64,000 nucleotides of DNA, from the NCBI GenBank assembly GCA_048013815.1, contig CM106586.1, forward strand, positions 7,006,001 through 7,070,000, read 5' to 3'. The notes beneath the pieces are model-generated. The model made no database searches. It was given only the letters and a program-made list of their open reading frames with translations, and was not told where the DNA came from. This DNA is from Setoptus koraiensis. Lineage: Eukaryota > Arthropoda. Positions 47,243 to 60,100 of this stretch are shown one piece after another. Numbering within the stretch: the stretch's first letter is position 1; each line of letters starts with the position of its first letter. A program made the position numbers and the translations under genes.

Positions 47243-47292
47243 TGCTCTCGCTCTCGCTCTCGCTCTCGCTCTCGCTCTCGCTCTCTCTCTCT
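47243..47292. repeat. (CTCTCG)n microsatellite
   Basis: About eight hexamer copies decaying to (CT)n at the right end. Confidence 0.9.
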
Positions 47293-48218
47293 CCCTCGGT
47301 CGCTTGTGATCTACTTTCAACGAGCTGCAACCAGCGCGATAATTGGCCACAATGCATGCTAATTAGCTACAACGCGCGCTGATCGGCCCCAATTACAAAA
47401 ATGCGTTGCTTTGCGTGAAAAATCTGGATAAAAATGATTCGATTGCATCCAATGAAATTGAATGCAAACAACAACAAGCTCACAGGCGGCTCACGGACTC
47501 GTGCACTCGGATTGATTAAATTAAATGTGTATTAGCAACAATTACGTTGAGCAAGAAACAATCACACCACAATTACAATTACACAATTACACAATTGTGA
47601 TACAATACCAAACCATTATACCCTATACATACACAATGCGATATTACGACAACAACAACAACACGAACAACAACAGCAACAGTACAATACTGTCATTGGT
47701 CAGCTGTGTGAGCTCACTGGATTAGCTGATAATTGGCAAATAATTATAATTAGCATCATCTCATCTATCTTTTGATTGATTAACATTTGAGATAGCCCGA
47801 CAAGATTTGCGACGACATTTGAACAGCCCAAGAGAGGGTTGGTGTTGGCCCCATGCTCTTCCCGTGTAGCCTCCCATGTAGCCTCCCTATGTCCTTTCCA
47901 ACTACAATCATCATGGTCATGTTGTTATCACCATCACCTAATAATCGCCTAACACTATTAGGCCTCATATTGTTTGCAATGTTGCAACAAAACAAACACA
48001 CAAATAATAAACACACAATGACGACAATTGAGCTAGCTACGCAATTTGCAATCACTAATTGCATTGATATTATTACATATATGACAATCGGCGGCCTTCC
48101 TCTCGGTACACGCTACGTGTGTGTCCTATCGCGACAATTGTCATGAGTGTCATTTGTCAGTTTTGCGACGGCTTGTGCCCGTCGCTCGCAAATACCTGTC
48201 GGTGTCACCTGTCAGTGC

Positions 48219-48883
48219 TGTGACATGGTATAAAATACAAAATGCATCTAATACGAGAGTATCAGTAATTACAAGAGTGAGGTAACAAGTTACGTGAGGT
48301 GAAAAGGTCGACTCGGCAGGAGCAGATTTGAGGCAGATTTTCGGCAGATTTTCGAAAGTGAATCAATCGATATCGTCATCAGATTTTAAGTGAAGTCAAG
48401 AGAAGAAACTCTGTCTACCTGTGCGGTGTTGAGCGTGTCACAACTTGCAAAAGTTACCACTCGACTAGCATCCCGATAATATTTGCGTTGCCCAGACACG
48501 CTACAGTGGTACATTGCGACACTCCCCCGCGAACTGTGTGCGAACAATCCCGGAGCTCCCCCCTTTGGAGGTGCGCACGTCTGCGCGGCTCGTTCAATCC
48601 ATCAAGTGGCCCGCGAGTGTTCTTAGAGAGCTAAGCCCGCCTCGCGCGAACTCGAAATGATGGACCTTGTTAAACTGCAGCGAGCGACTCTGCAGCAACC
48701 ATTAGCTTATTGGAACGTCAACCTTCTGACTCGTCAAACAGCAAATAGTTTAGCAAAGGGGCAGGATTCGTACCGAGACACAGGGCGCGGGCTTGTGCGG
48801 CTTTGATTACTGGCTTGCCAGAACTTGCAAATAATACCATTCAACTAGTGTCGTGTTCATAGTTGCCTCATGGGCGAGCTACA
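48219..48883 (+). mobile_element. Possible decayed LTR-type element
   Basis: A segment starting TGTGACATGG, with TATAAAA at 48229 and an Inr-like ATCAGT downstream, ends GCTACA at 48505. Its last 86 bp reappear in diverged form at 48794-48883, again ending GCTACA. The shared blocks include TGTGCGG, AACTTGCAAA, TACCA and ACTAG. Directly after the first GCTACA comes TGGTACATTGCGAC, a plausible primer-binding-type sequence. Between the copies lies a GC-rich leader and a 49-codon ORF (48657-48806) with no recognisable Gag motif. No polymerase is present. Alternative: an unrelated old duplication. Confidence 0.35.
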
Positions 48884-49526
48884 CACAATTTGTCACCGAT
48901 AAATAATGGGCGATAATGGATATGATGATATTGCCACTGACTTGATTAGTAGATTGGATCTAGTTAGATTAGATTATGTGACAATTAGATTAGTTGACAA
49001 TTGTCAACTTGACTACACTCACTAACTCATTAGAGCAGCAGCTTGATGGCAAACAAATGATTGCTAAATCGTTGTTGCTGCTCATTTATCATTATTATGC
49101 CATCATTTTATCTGCTTTGCTCAAGTATTTCTGGCAGCTATTATGCAATCTTGATCACAAAGCAAAATCGTCAAATGGTGCTTGAAATGTTGTTGTGAGT
49201 GTGTATATAAGTGTTTACAGTGTGTAACGAGCAACGTACACACTTTGCTGCCGATGTTACTGTCGATTTCGACAGCTTCCATGGCTCCAAAGGCTCAAAA
49301 AAGGCTCATTAGCTAACAGAAAAATCCAAAATAAATACCTAATAGACATGATTTGACAATATGATAGACGACAGAAGAAAAACAGAAAAAACAGAGTTAA
49401 TTCAAGTGATTTCGCATGTACGGTATGGCGATATGGCGATATATGTATGCATGTTTGGTTGGCGCATTATTATTATTGAAACATCGAAATATTGAAACAT
49501 TGAAACACCGAGCCAACAATACGATT

Positions 49527-49575
49527 AGCCTGATTAGCCTGATTAGCCTGGTTAGCCTGATTAGCCTGATTAGCG
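49527..49575. repeat. GATTAGCCT tandem repeat
   Basis: About six copies of a 9-10-bp unit GATTAGCCT(G), one with a GG variant. Confidence 0.85.
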
Positions 49576-49961
49576 ATCACGATCCATTGCATCATGTCAG
49601 ATTATTGTCAGATTATTAGATTAGTGTTGGCTTTGTGTCGCGACTGGGCTACTAGCAGCCAGAAATAAGCTCATTGCTTGTTTGCAATCCTCTGTTATCC
49701 GACACACTAACTAACAAATAATCGCTCTTGTTGAGCGCTCGCGCCCATAACGCCAATTTCGCGACTCTCGACCACCAATCAGAAATTGGAAAAATTAGCC
49801 AATCGACTCACATTCGTCAGCTTCCTGTTTTTGCTGCGTCTTCAGTTGTGCAAATGTGTTCGCCCTCGATAATAAGTAATCATTGCCTCGCTCGCCTGGC
49901 CCCGGCGCGATTCGTTGCGGCGTCGGCCGACGAGCGGGCTTGTGTCTCCGGAGCGGTCAGT

Positions 49962-50172
49962 CTCGATTTCGGGCCGCCAATTCCGGACTTCGGATGCCCG
50001 ATTCCCGATTTCGGACGCCCAATTCGAATTTCGTACGCACAATTTGAATTTCGGACGCCCGATTCCGGATTTCGGACGCTCAGTTTGAATTTCGAACGCT
50101 CAATTCCCGATTTCGGACGCTCGATTCCCGATTTCGGATGCCCGATTGGAACTTCGGATGGCGAGTTTCGAA
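49962..50172. repeat. 21-bp minisatellite
   Basis: About nine to ten diverged copies of a unit close to GACGCCCGATTCCCGATTTCG. Because 21 is a multiple of three, an artificial heptapeptide-repeat ORF (PIPDFGR) spans it. Confidence 0.85.
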
Positions 50173-51149
50173 TTTCGATCGGTCGCTGGCAAAATTAATA
50201 GTCATTCAGGCATCAGATTTAATCATTTAATCACGGTCAATGGAATGAGCGACGCACATAAATAGTTGCCAATACGTAGTGACAAGGTTTGTTTGTGTGG
50301 CGGCGCCAAAAGCAATCCAAGAATGCGATCTCTATCTCATTAATGTTGTGGCGCCAGCGCAAATGTACCCATGTCTCGATTTGCAGTTATTCCGAGTTTG
50401 ATTGATGCCAATAACAACGCACGCGCTTATTGTCAAGTGTGTCCACTTTTCCGCAAATGAGTTTGTCGAGTTGCTCGAATTGTCCCTCACTCTCTCTGTC
50501 TCGTGTTCCACGGCATGCCGGTGGTATGACAGTGTCACGACCAGCGCTCATTATTATGCTCGCCAGCAGCGATATTAGCGGCGATATTGGCAGCCAGATC
50601 ACACAAACAGATAATCGATCGCTGGCACGCCAGCCAGTGACAACTAAATGAAGCCCAACGAGGCCCGACGAAGCTAAATGAAGCCAAATGAAGCGATCGA
50701 TTGGGCACGCCAGCTAAAAATGTCATGTCCGTACCAGGTGAGTGCGTGTGGACACAGTGTAGTCATTTAGCGGTCCGTTGCAAAACGGGTTGGCCCGGTC
50801 CGGCTCGAAGTGGCCCCATTCAACAGGGCTCAATAGTGTTGTGCGCTCGCGAATGTTGACCACATTAATAAAGTTAATAATTGATTAAGTTTTCATTTGG
50901 TGGGCCCGTGAGAGCTCTCATAATTGTCATTGTCGCCGACGATGACAATTGCCCAACAATCACAACAACAAACAAACGACGCTCTGTCACCTGTCTGCTG
51001 ACAGTGATTTCAATTTGTCACCGTCTATCAATTATACACTTGGCCTTGGTCTATTCACGCCAGATATAGCCCGTTTAGCCAGTGACGATTGTCGGAGCGC
51101 AAATTAGCGATGACCAGCTGACCACTGATGATGATGCACCACTGTCAAT

Positions 51150-51212
51150 TATAATTGTCGGTTATAATTGTCGGTTATAATTGTCAGTTATAATTGTCAA
51201 TTATAATTGTCC
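51150..51212. repeat. 13-bp TATAATTGTCGGT repeat
   Basis: Five imperfect copies of TATAATTGTCNGT in tandem, the core being TAATTGTC. Confidence 0.85.
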
Positions 51213-51295
51213 AGCGTCGATTGACAGGTGAAAGGCGAGCCCCAGAGCTCGTTTGACAGTTTGACAATGCAGCGTGTCTGACAATACAATAAGTC

Positions 51296-51343
51296 TGACA
51301 GATTGCGAGCGGCTCACTCAATATTGTCGCTCACAATCTGTCA
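51296..51343. repeat. 15-bp imperfect hairpin
   Basis: TGACAGATTGCGAGC (51296-51310) pairs with GCTCACAATCTGTCA (51329-51343) with one mismatch, around an 18-nt loop. Confidence 0.75.
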
Positions 51344-51939
51344 AATTGATCAATTAGCGATTATTGGGCGACACACATCGATTAGTGGATGCCACCAGTG
51401 CCCACAATCGGGCCAATTGTTCAAACGTTGCACGCTCGCCACCAAATTTGGCCGGGCCGCCATTCGTTGGGCCGCGTCGGAGGCGCCACCTCAGCTACAC
51501 GTTTCGGCCCGTCGGCCATTTTGCCGCCAGTGCCGCCAGTGCCGCCATTGCCGGTCGCATGCCGAGCGGATCGCCACTCGATCCGGGATTCGGGCACGCC
51601 GTCCGTCCGCGACCGGCGACAAAAGAGCCGAGAGACGCCAAGAGAGTAGTGGACAGAACTCTCGTTTGGGCACACGACACGATTTTATAAATTGATTGGG
51701 CACCGTGTAAACTCGGTATATGTGTGTTGTCCGCAAACTGTGCCGAGATCAAGCGATTGATAGCATCGAAACAGTGGTAGCGCCCCAAACGGGCCAACCA
51801 CTCACTAACACTATCACTGTATTAGCAATACTAATTGCTGGAGGAGATTGGCATTTATTAGCATGTTATTTTCATGTTTATCTATCACTGATTCACTGAT
51901 GTGATTTGATCGATCAATCGATTATTCGGGCCGATCAGT

Positions 51940-52000
51940 GGCAAGTTATTGGCGTTTGCCAGCCACCAATTGGCTGGCTGGCGAACGCCAACAACTTGCC
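51940..52000. repeat. 61-bp near-perfect palindrome
   Basis: The left arm GGCAAGTTATTGGCGTTTGC...CCAAT and the right arm ATTGG...GCGAACGCCAACAACTTGCC are reverse complements over about 31 bp, with two substitutions and one single-base bulge, and have essentially no loop (centre CCAATTGG). Confidence 0.9.
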
Positions 52001-52746
52001 ATGGCAATGAATACAAATGTCATAAATAACCCTTTCGGGCAGCACTTACTAGGCGGTGCAGCTCGGCCCGAGCGTGTTTATTATTATTATCATTCCCAAC
52101 AGGCCGACACAAGCGAGTCACCTGTCGAAATGGCTGCCGCTGCTGCCACACTCAACTGCGGCAGCAGCAGCAGCGGCGGCAGACGGCGACTAAAATTGAA
52201 TTAAAATTAATGTCACAACGAGAAGCTTGATGAGAGCCGAAATGAGAATTGAAACGAAAATTGAAATGACTCGTCATAGCGCACACAGTGCAGGGCATGG
52301 CTGGCAAGAATGGCAGAAACGAACGATCGCTCGAACTTATATTGTGCTCGCCTTGTCTCACATCGGCGGCACAATATAATAATAATAATTTAATAATGAT
52401 ACGATATCTCTGTTTGTGTTTATGCCAGCCAGCCAGCCAGTCAGCCGACTGAAATCTGCATCTTCAATTAAGCTGCCAACGAAAGAGTTTCACTGTTCGC
52501 CTGTTCGACGTTCGACAGGTGAACAAAGCTGCCAGTGTCGCTGCTCGGTGGCTCAACGACAACTTGTTGCTGGCCCGACTCAACACTGACTGGTTAGTAG
52601 TAATTGAAACAACAGCAACGACAACAAGTTGAAATTGTCACTGCGACGACAATTGGCCAATGCGAATTTGTTTGCAAATTGCTGCAATTTTTTGTTGTTT
52701 CTCTCTAACCTTTATTACTAAAGTGTTTTTCTGTTCATCCATTAGT

Positions 52747-52889
52747 GTGTCGTTGCTGCTGCTGCTGCGACGACGACGACGAGCGACGACGACGGGCGCC
52801 GCCGCCGCCGCCACGCCAGCCACTCCGACTGCAACAGGTTCAATCGCAGCAGCCACTAGACTTGGCACTGTAACTATTGGAGCGACAAC
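52747..52889 (+). other. Candidate Ala/Thr-rich coding exon
   Basis: An acceptor-like TTTTTCTGTTCATCCATTAG is followed by an open frame reading a Leu/Arg run and then TTTGAAAAATPATPTATGS...RLGTVTIGATT, ending at a consensus donor ACAG/GTGAGTT. I found no matching start or downstream exon, so it may belong to a long gene whose other exons are unrecognised, to a non-coding RNA, or be chance. Confidence 0.25.
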
Positions 52890-54975
52890 AGGTGAGTTGT
52901 TTCTTTTGTTGGCTTCGAAGCGAAATGTGACCAGCCAATGTGTGTGTGCATGTGCCAGCAAAGAAAGGCTGGCGAAGAAAAGAATAAATAGCGACAACAG
53001 CCTCGGGTGGAATGTGCACGCATGATGTTAGCAGCAGCAGCTAGTTTGGCATTTGCCGAGATTCAATTCCATCGGAGCCGCCAATAAATTCCTCGCCCAA
53101 TCGCGAGCGCTCGCCAGCAGCAACAGCAGCAGCAGCAACGGCAACAACGACAATGACAATGACAACAACGACAATGGCAACAACGACAGCGACCACAACA
53201 ACGACAACGTCGACGACGAGCTCGAACAAACGAGCCCATAATCGATTTGCCGGAATCTTTTTGCAAACTTTTTGCCGAGATAGGACACGCCAGAATAGGC
53301 TCGCTGCAAGCGAACCGTTTGTCGTTTGTCCGCCTGCCGGCCTCTATTGACCTGGTTGGCATATATTGAGCGGCGCAAAATTTGCTGTCAAGATCGACCG
53401 AAAGGGTGAAGAGGCCAAAATGAATAGTCTTGGCCATTCATTTTGGCTCTACACATTTTGGTTCTACAACAACTGCGAGCTCGTTAGTTGAGCTCGTCGA
53501 ATGAGCTCGTGAATTAATTGGGCGCTGTCGAGACAGAATCGATCCTTGAGACTGGGGCTCGTTTACAATTGTGACAGAGACAACTGTTACACGAGCGCAA
53601 CGGGCAATTAATAATTGTGCAATTATATAATTGTTGTATAATTATACGATTGTACCGGTATAATAATTGTATAGTAACTGCTGACACACTGTTCCACTTT
53701 GGTGGCAGCAATAATTCATTCACTTTAATCAGTGAATGAGTGAATTAATTAATACAAACAACTGCAGCCGATCGGGCCAATTAATTCAGGTGGTTGGTTG
53801 GTCAGAGGCCAGGGGCCCAATTGAGGCTTGATTTGGTGGTGGGCCTCAGGCACGTGATCGCAAATGCACGGTGACAGGGGCCGAATAAACGCCGACCTTA
53901 TAGGCACAATTGTGTTCGGGTGACAATTGAACGGTGCCCACGCTAATTATTGGGTGCTTGTTTATTTTCACATATATTTTCGTGCGTGCTTGCACTTTCT
54001 GGTTGCGTAATTTGGTGGCCGGCGCGTGCACTTTGGGCCCGGCTGCGCCCATGGCTGGCATACGAACGACATACGAACGACACACGAACGACACACCAAC
54101 GACTCACAAACGACGCACAAAAGACAGGTGAATAGTGGGCACGATAGCGACAGGTGAATGGGACGGGCGAATGAGAGTCCGACTCGGAGCATATAGGCGC
54201 GAGAAAGGGTTGGCCCCGAAATGGCGGCATATAGGCGAGCGTTTTTCAGGTGAGCGTTCTTGGAGCGAACGTATGCCGTGTGCCGGTTGCAAATGTAGGC
54301 AAGGTTAGACAAGGTTGCATAGGAGTGCATAGGGATATGAGTAGACAGGAGATATGACAGGATATATGAGAGCGACAGAGAGATGATCAATTATGTTGCT
54401 GTTAACTGGCCTAGAGATGATAAATTATTCATTACACACTTGATGATGATAGATGCTGCGTGTAGCTGCTGGCCGGCAAATAATGGCGCCGTCAGTGTTA
54501 AATTGTGGTGCGCCGGCACAACAATTAATAGCCGACTGTGGGCCGACTGGTTTGCATTTTGGCGCATTCTGGCGCATTCTGGCGCATTCGGCGCATTCGG
54601 CGCATTCGGCGCATTAGGCCAGCCCGAAATAAAGGAAGTGTCATAGGCAGGCTGGCTGGCGCACAAACGTGGTGAGAATTGTCAGCCTAATGAGTTTTTG
54701 CTAATGAGTGAAAAGGTGAGGGAGAAAGCGCATCGACAATATTAATGCACTCTGGCACCACTGAAACCATGGTTGCCGTGTTTGCCCTGTTTGTTTACCT
54801 TGTTGTGTCGCTGCTTTCGCTCGCCTCTGTCGCGTCTGCCGGCCACTATGCCCGAATTTATTTTTATGCGCTTCTATGCGCTTTTATGTGTGCTCGGCCA
54901 TTACGACGGCGACGGGCGCAACTGCCACTGCCACTGCCACTGCAACCACTGCAACAACCGCCGCAACTGCCACAA

Positions 54976-55033
54976 CTCCAACAACAACTCCAACAACAAC
55001 TCCAACAACAACTCCAACAACAACTCCAACAGC
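54976..55033. repeat. CAACAACTC(CAA) 12-bp repeat
   Basis: Five perfect 12-bp copies of CAACAACTCCAA, followed by (CAG/CAA)n to about 55105. Confidence 0.9.
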
Positions 55034-57100
55034 AACAACCGACAACTGCAGCAGCAGCAGCAACAACAGCAACAACAACAACAGCAACAACAACAGCAAC
55101 AACGACTCTAACAGCGACAACCGACGGCAACTCGCACAGCAACCGACAACGGCGACGACGAGCGCGCCAAGCGCGACCGCGACGAGCAAATGAAAAATGA
55201 CTGCAGCGGCCGTTTTTTAATTGATTTCCATGTGTGAGGTCAGCAGCATTGTGTGAGGCGGCCGCACAAACGAGTCGCCCATTGACACAACGACAACAAT
55301 TGAGCCCCTGCGACAGTCACACTCCGACTGTCCGACAGTCCGACAGTCCGACTGTCCGACTGTCCGCGCCCGAGCGGCCTATAATGGTCGCCGTGACACA
55401 CGGGCAAACAATTGTCGCATTGTGTGTATCAATCTCGTTTCGCTGGATAATGCGCTGCATAACAGCACGCCGGCCGACACGAGATAAGCCCGCGCTGACA
55501 AACAGCTGAAACGGTGAAACGCAGTCAGTCGGCAGTCACACTGTGACTGTCCGAGTGGCGCAGAAAAGCAAACAAGGGGCTTCAATTTTTTAGCAATTAG
55601 CAACCCAGTTGCTGCACGCAGCGCTCTAATTGAGTCGCTCTAATTGAGTCGCTCTAATTGAGTGGCGCCAATTGTGTGCCCATCCAGCCGCTTATAGGCG
55701 CGCCAACTGGCCCATGGGTCAGTGCGCCGCTTATAGGCCCGTCGTCATTGTTTGCCAACTTTCGCTGCCGACATTCGCCGCCAACTTTGTCGTGCCCCCC
55801 TCGCCAGACACAGCGATTATCCGTGTTTATACAATCGCACTCAGCATGTCGTTATATATGTCGTTATAACGCGCTTGTGACGCGCCCGAATCGCACACCG
55901 ACAAACCGGAAGCGCGCTGTGTGTGTTCGCGGGCATATGTCACATGCGTGTGCAGCGACAGCCCGATCAGATAAGCTCGCTCGTCAGTGTCGGCGCTGCG
56001 CCCGAAGCGGCCAAAGCGACGGCTGAATCGCCGGCCGGCCGGTCAGCCGGCATTCGAGACGCCGGTCAGCCGGTAATGGAGCCGCCGGCCCGGCCGCGAA
56101 CGGCGCAAGCACACTAATGAACCAACGTATCACGTTAATATCAATGCACAGTAAAAGACATTAAAAGAAACGGACATATCGCAATGGGAAGTGGTCGCTG
56201 TCTTGGTCTGTCTCATCCGCTGCGTCTGTTGCGTCTCACCTGTCGACGCAAACGGGCGGACACTGCGAGACGGCGGACACTTTTGCTTTCGCTGTTTGTG
56301 CCGCGGCCGCAAACGGCAACAGTCCCGACAGTCAAAAGTTGCTGGCGTCAAAAATATACACATATGGTGTGTATATTGGTGGCAAGATAATTTAGACACT
56401 GCCGCTGACATTTATTTTTCATGCTGCCGAGAGTAAAGTGGCGCCAGAGATGAGATTCGCGCTCGATTAAAAGTGCAACAATTCTGCAATAAATCGAGTA
56501 GGAAACAAAATTGAACACTGTCGACAATTTTGAATTTCTTAAAATTTATTGAGTGTATATGCTGTAATTAATTCTTTGCTAGTCTCAGCATGAGGCTTGC
56601 TAGATTGCGTTCGCCAGCATGCTTTTAACTCTCAGGCCAACGATCCTCACCTACGATCTTCCCGCCTCAGTCCATCGACTGACAACGTTGTGAGGGCACA
56701 ACAAGTTTGTGCTTGCATGGAGCAACTCTAACACATTTGACATCGCCACCATTGTCCCTTTTTATTTGAATATTTGATAAAATTTAAAAATCAAACCATC
56801 AAATCACGGACCGTAATAACCGTTTCGTTCTAACCAACGGGCGAGCTCGCTTCAAGTTTTAATTCTTTTGTGCCGTCAGTAGCGTTCTGTCCCGCTCCGA
56901 CACTCCAGCGATCTCGCACCCCAAAGAACTCGCACCCCAAAGAACTCGCACCCCGTAGAATGCGTCCCGAAGGGAACACGAACAGGAGGGAGGGGAAAAT
57001 TGAATAGAAATTTTCGCTGCAGGTGGGGAAAAGCACACGTTCTATCCACTGAAATACACAGATTTACGACTACACGATCAAGGGGAAAACTCTGTGGACT

Positions 57101-60100
57101 CTTTTGCGGCAGAAGGGGGAAAAAAGAAGAAAATTTTCAACTGATAGGACCAGCTCGCTCGGCCCAATTGAAGCGCCTCCAGATCGAACCAGAACACACA
57201 CACACAAACGAGCTGGCTGAAAATCAATTAAAAAGTCACTCTCTTTTATCGTTTGATTACTATCAAGCGATCAAGTTGTAACGATAATGAACTGTATCAA
57301 TTTTTGCAATCTCTCCTCTTGTGTCACCTCGCCTGTGCCAGACGCGCGATTCGTGTGACATGAACAGGTGAATTGTCACTGGCAGCATTTTCATTCATCT
57401 AAGTGGTTAGCGAAAATCTGTGGTCAATCTGTGCACAGTCCGATAAAAAGTGTGTGGCAACAGTGGTCGCACAAGAGAACGAGAAATAATGTGAAATGAA
57501 ATAAAGTAAAATGATTGAGCCATTGATAAAGATTCGCGGGGTGGTCTTGCCGTAAAATTGCTTCTTGGCCGACCATTTGCGCACCATTTTTCGTATGGGG
57601 AGTCCACAAAGCGAATGGCGTGCATTGCAGCATCTTCAGGGAGAGTCTATGGCCACTTGTTGACTCATTTGCTCGTTTGCAGTCGCTCCAACTGACTTGC
57701 GGGCGAGCCAACATTCGTAAACAACCGCCATATTCGATCGGACGTTCGCGATTCGATCTGACGGTATTGATAATTGACATGCCACGGGTACATTCTGCGT
57801 GGCTAGACAACTTTCGCCAGACCGGATGTTGGTGCCGAGGCGCACTTGTCACCGAGCGCAACAGCATCAGGCTATACTGGTAGTGTAATACCGGTACGGC
57901 ACCGGTAGCCCGTGCAGACGGATTGTTGCCAGACAATCTGTCGCGAGTCGCGACGAATATCCGAGCGAGCTGCAGCGAGAAGAAGCGAGCGAAGAAACGA
58001 GATAAGCCGCCAGCAACAAATTGAACAAATCCTGTGCATTGCAAGCCATCGCCAGCTATTCCAGCGGCTATACGGTGTGTACATTGTGAGGCCGTATCTT
58101 TGCATCTTTTGATCGCTTGATTCGCGATAAGATTTGCCTGATGCCGACAGCGTCGCTTGTCGCTGCTGCTGCTGCTTTGAACAATCACCGTAAATTCTAA
58201 CGCAATGCGTAACAGCTTTTGATATCTGACAGAGAGCGCCAGCGTTGTGCTTCGGGCCTGAAAGGATTGTCGTTGAGACGCCGTCGAGCGGGCAATAATT
58301 GATTCAGCCGACCGTTATCAACGGCGCCATTGTTTTGCGCTGCTGTTATTGTTACAATATGTTGCATATTGTCGCCACAGGTAAATTACGAAGGCGGCAG
58401 CAGCAAACTGCTACGAACAATACGCCGGCCAGCGAAATAAAACGTTGTAAAAACAAATTGTTGTTCCTATGGTCGTTGCATGGACACTGAATGCAAAGCA
58501 TACTAAAAAGTAAGATGTTCAGTGTGCTGCCGGGCAACCGCACACTTGTTAGATGCGCTCGGCAGATAAACTTGCAAAAATGCACTTGTTAGCATGTCGG
58601 CCACACGAAAACGATCTCCAGAAGCGGCTCGGTTTCGCTCTGTCCGACTCGAGCGTCTCGAGCTTCGCGAGCGCGGCTCCGGCTCCACTGGCTGACCCAA
58701 AAAGAACGCAGAGATTCCAAAGCAGAGGAAATGTAATCGCGGCTGGCATTTCTCGTTTCTCAGCCAGCGTAAGGCGACAGAAATTGCCAGCACAACTATT
58801 CGGCTTGTCAGTCGGCCAGTGCCGCTTGCCAACAAATGGCCCGAACGTTGGCAGAAAGAGTTAGCCTGTCGTTCTCTTGCTATCGATCAGCCATCAAAGA
58901 AGCCATGTTGTCGTGGTTTCAGTGTTATGCGGTTGAATCTCGTCCGACTACGAACCACGCCAAACCGCGCTGACCAAGCGGACTTGCATAACACACTTGG
59001 AACAGAGACACATCTTTTCATATTTGTTGTTGCTGTTGTCGTTGTTGTTGTTGTTGTCTCTCTCTCTCGACTGTGTGCCATTAATCGTCGTTATCGTCGT
59101 GATGTGGCCTATAATAGGCTCACAAGAATCTATATACTGTTTGCATCACACAGGTGAGCACTGGAGGACACAACACGGCTAGTGCATACAATGACACTAA
59201 AGCGACATGATACGATCGCATAAATATCGTTACATCATCATCGTCGTCGTCTCGCTCAACGTCGTCGTCGTCGTCGGCGGCGTCGTCACTGCCGTCGTCC
59301 CATATCATATCACATCATATCAAATCATATCATACAAGCTAGTTCGGCAACCAGTAACATCCATTGCGACATTGCGATTCATTGCAACTCTCGGCGACAC
59401 ACACACACACACACACACTGGGGCAATAAATACAAAAAGCAGCAGTGCGATTTCAATTGCCAGAGATCACTAATAGATATTATAAAGCGCAATCAAATGC
59501 CCATGCTCAGCCTATGCTGATGCTTTTGCTGGAAGAAACGAAACGAATCCAAACGAAACGAAACCAACCGAACAGCAAAAAAGACCGACTACGAAATGGT
59601 AGAGGTGTCAAGCGAGACTCATTGATCTGAAATCGATAAAGCCACGAAGCGAAGAAGCGAAGAAGAGCCAAGCTTTCATGTTGGTCGTATCGTTTCGTTT
59701 AAGATGGATCGTCGTTCTTTGCTGCTTTTGCTCTCAGCAGCAACAACCAAAGATCTCTCTCTTCGATATCTCGCCAGCCACAAATACAGCCCTTACTGTG
59801 ACAGGTCTAGCGGCCCTTTATTTCGGCTTGTCGTTGTTGTAAGCATGCTGATACAAATGAAACAAATACAAATACAACAACCATATTAGCGAGCTTGCAA
59901 TAATTGAACGAATGTGCACTTTGCAAATTGACACAAAACAGCAAGCTGCAAGTAATAATCAAGAAGAAATCGATTATATCATCATCATCATCATCATCGT
60001 GCCAAGGCAACATGCACCATTTCTCACCTCTTTCAACTCACTAACTACTAGTTCTGGCTATCCATCATCTGGGCGCGCAAGCCATCGAGCAACAAGCCAT

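Larger units (their letters stand above)
46851..48215. other. Intergenic region downstream of GATA B
   Basis: No gene seen. It contains an (AG)n tract at about 46884-46907, a 13-bp minisatellite at 47157-47242, a (CTCTCG)n tract at 47243-47292, and a GACAGGTGA motif at its right end. ORFs are short and without motifs. Confidence 0.5.
48884..51930. other. Gene desert segment with minisatellites
   Basis: I find no exon with both good splice sites and protein-like composition. It contains a GATTAGCCT repeat (49527-49575), a 21-bp minisatellite (49962-50172), a TATAATTGTC repeat (51150-51212), a hairpin (51296-51343) and GACAGGTGA motifs at 50987 and 51223. Confidence 0.5.
52001..57100. other. 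Gene desert segment, GC/CAA-rich, one candidate exon
   Basis: It contains a possible coding exon at about 52747-52889, GCT/GCC runs, a CAACAACTC repeat (54976-55033), a GCGCATTCGG repeat (54560-54615), a CCGACAGT repeat (55327-55364), a TCTAATTGAGTCGC repeat (55624-55668), a CTCGCACCCCAAAGAA repeat (56911-56958) and five GACAGGTGA motifs. ORFs over these repeats are low complexity and I do not call them as genes. Confidence 0.45.

Noticed and set aside
48657..48806. 49-codon ORF inside the LTR-like relic
   Set aside because: Too short, with no Gag or zinc-knuckle motif. Kept only as part of the element description.
49728..50198. 156-codon ORF with PIPDFGR repeats
   Set aside because: The repeat is explained by a 21-bp minisatellite that keeps frame by length alone, and similar non-coding arrays lie nearby.
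57424..58188. 254-residue minus-strand ORF
   Set aside because: Longest frame in the desert, but there is no motif, signal or family resemblance, composition is Arg/Cys/His skewed, and other frames are open over the same GC-rich stretch.
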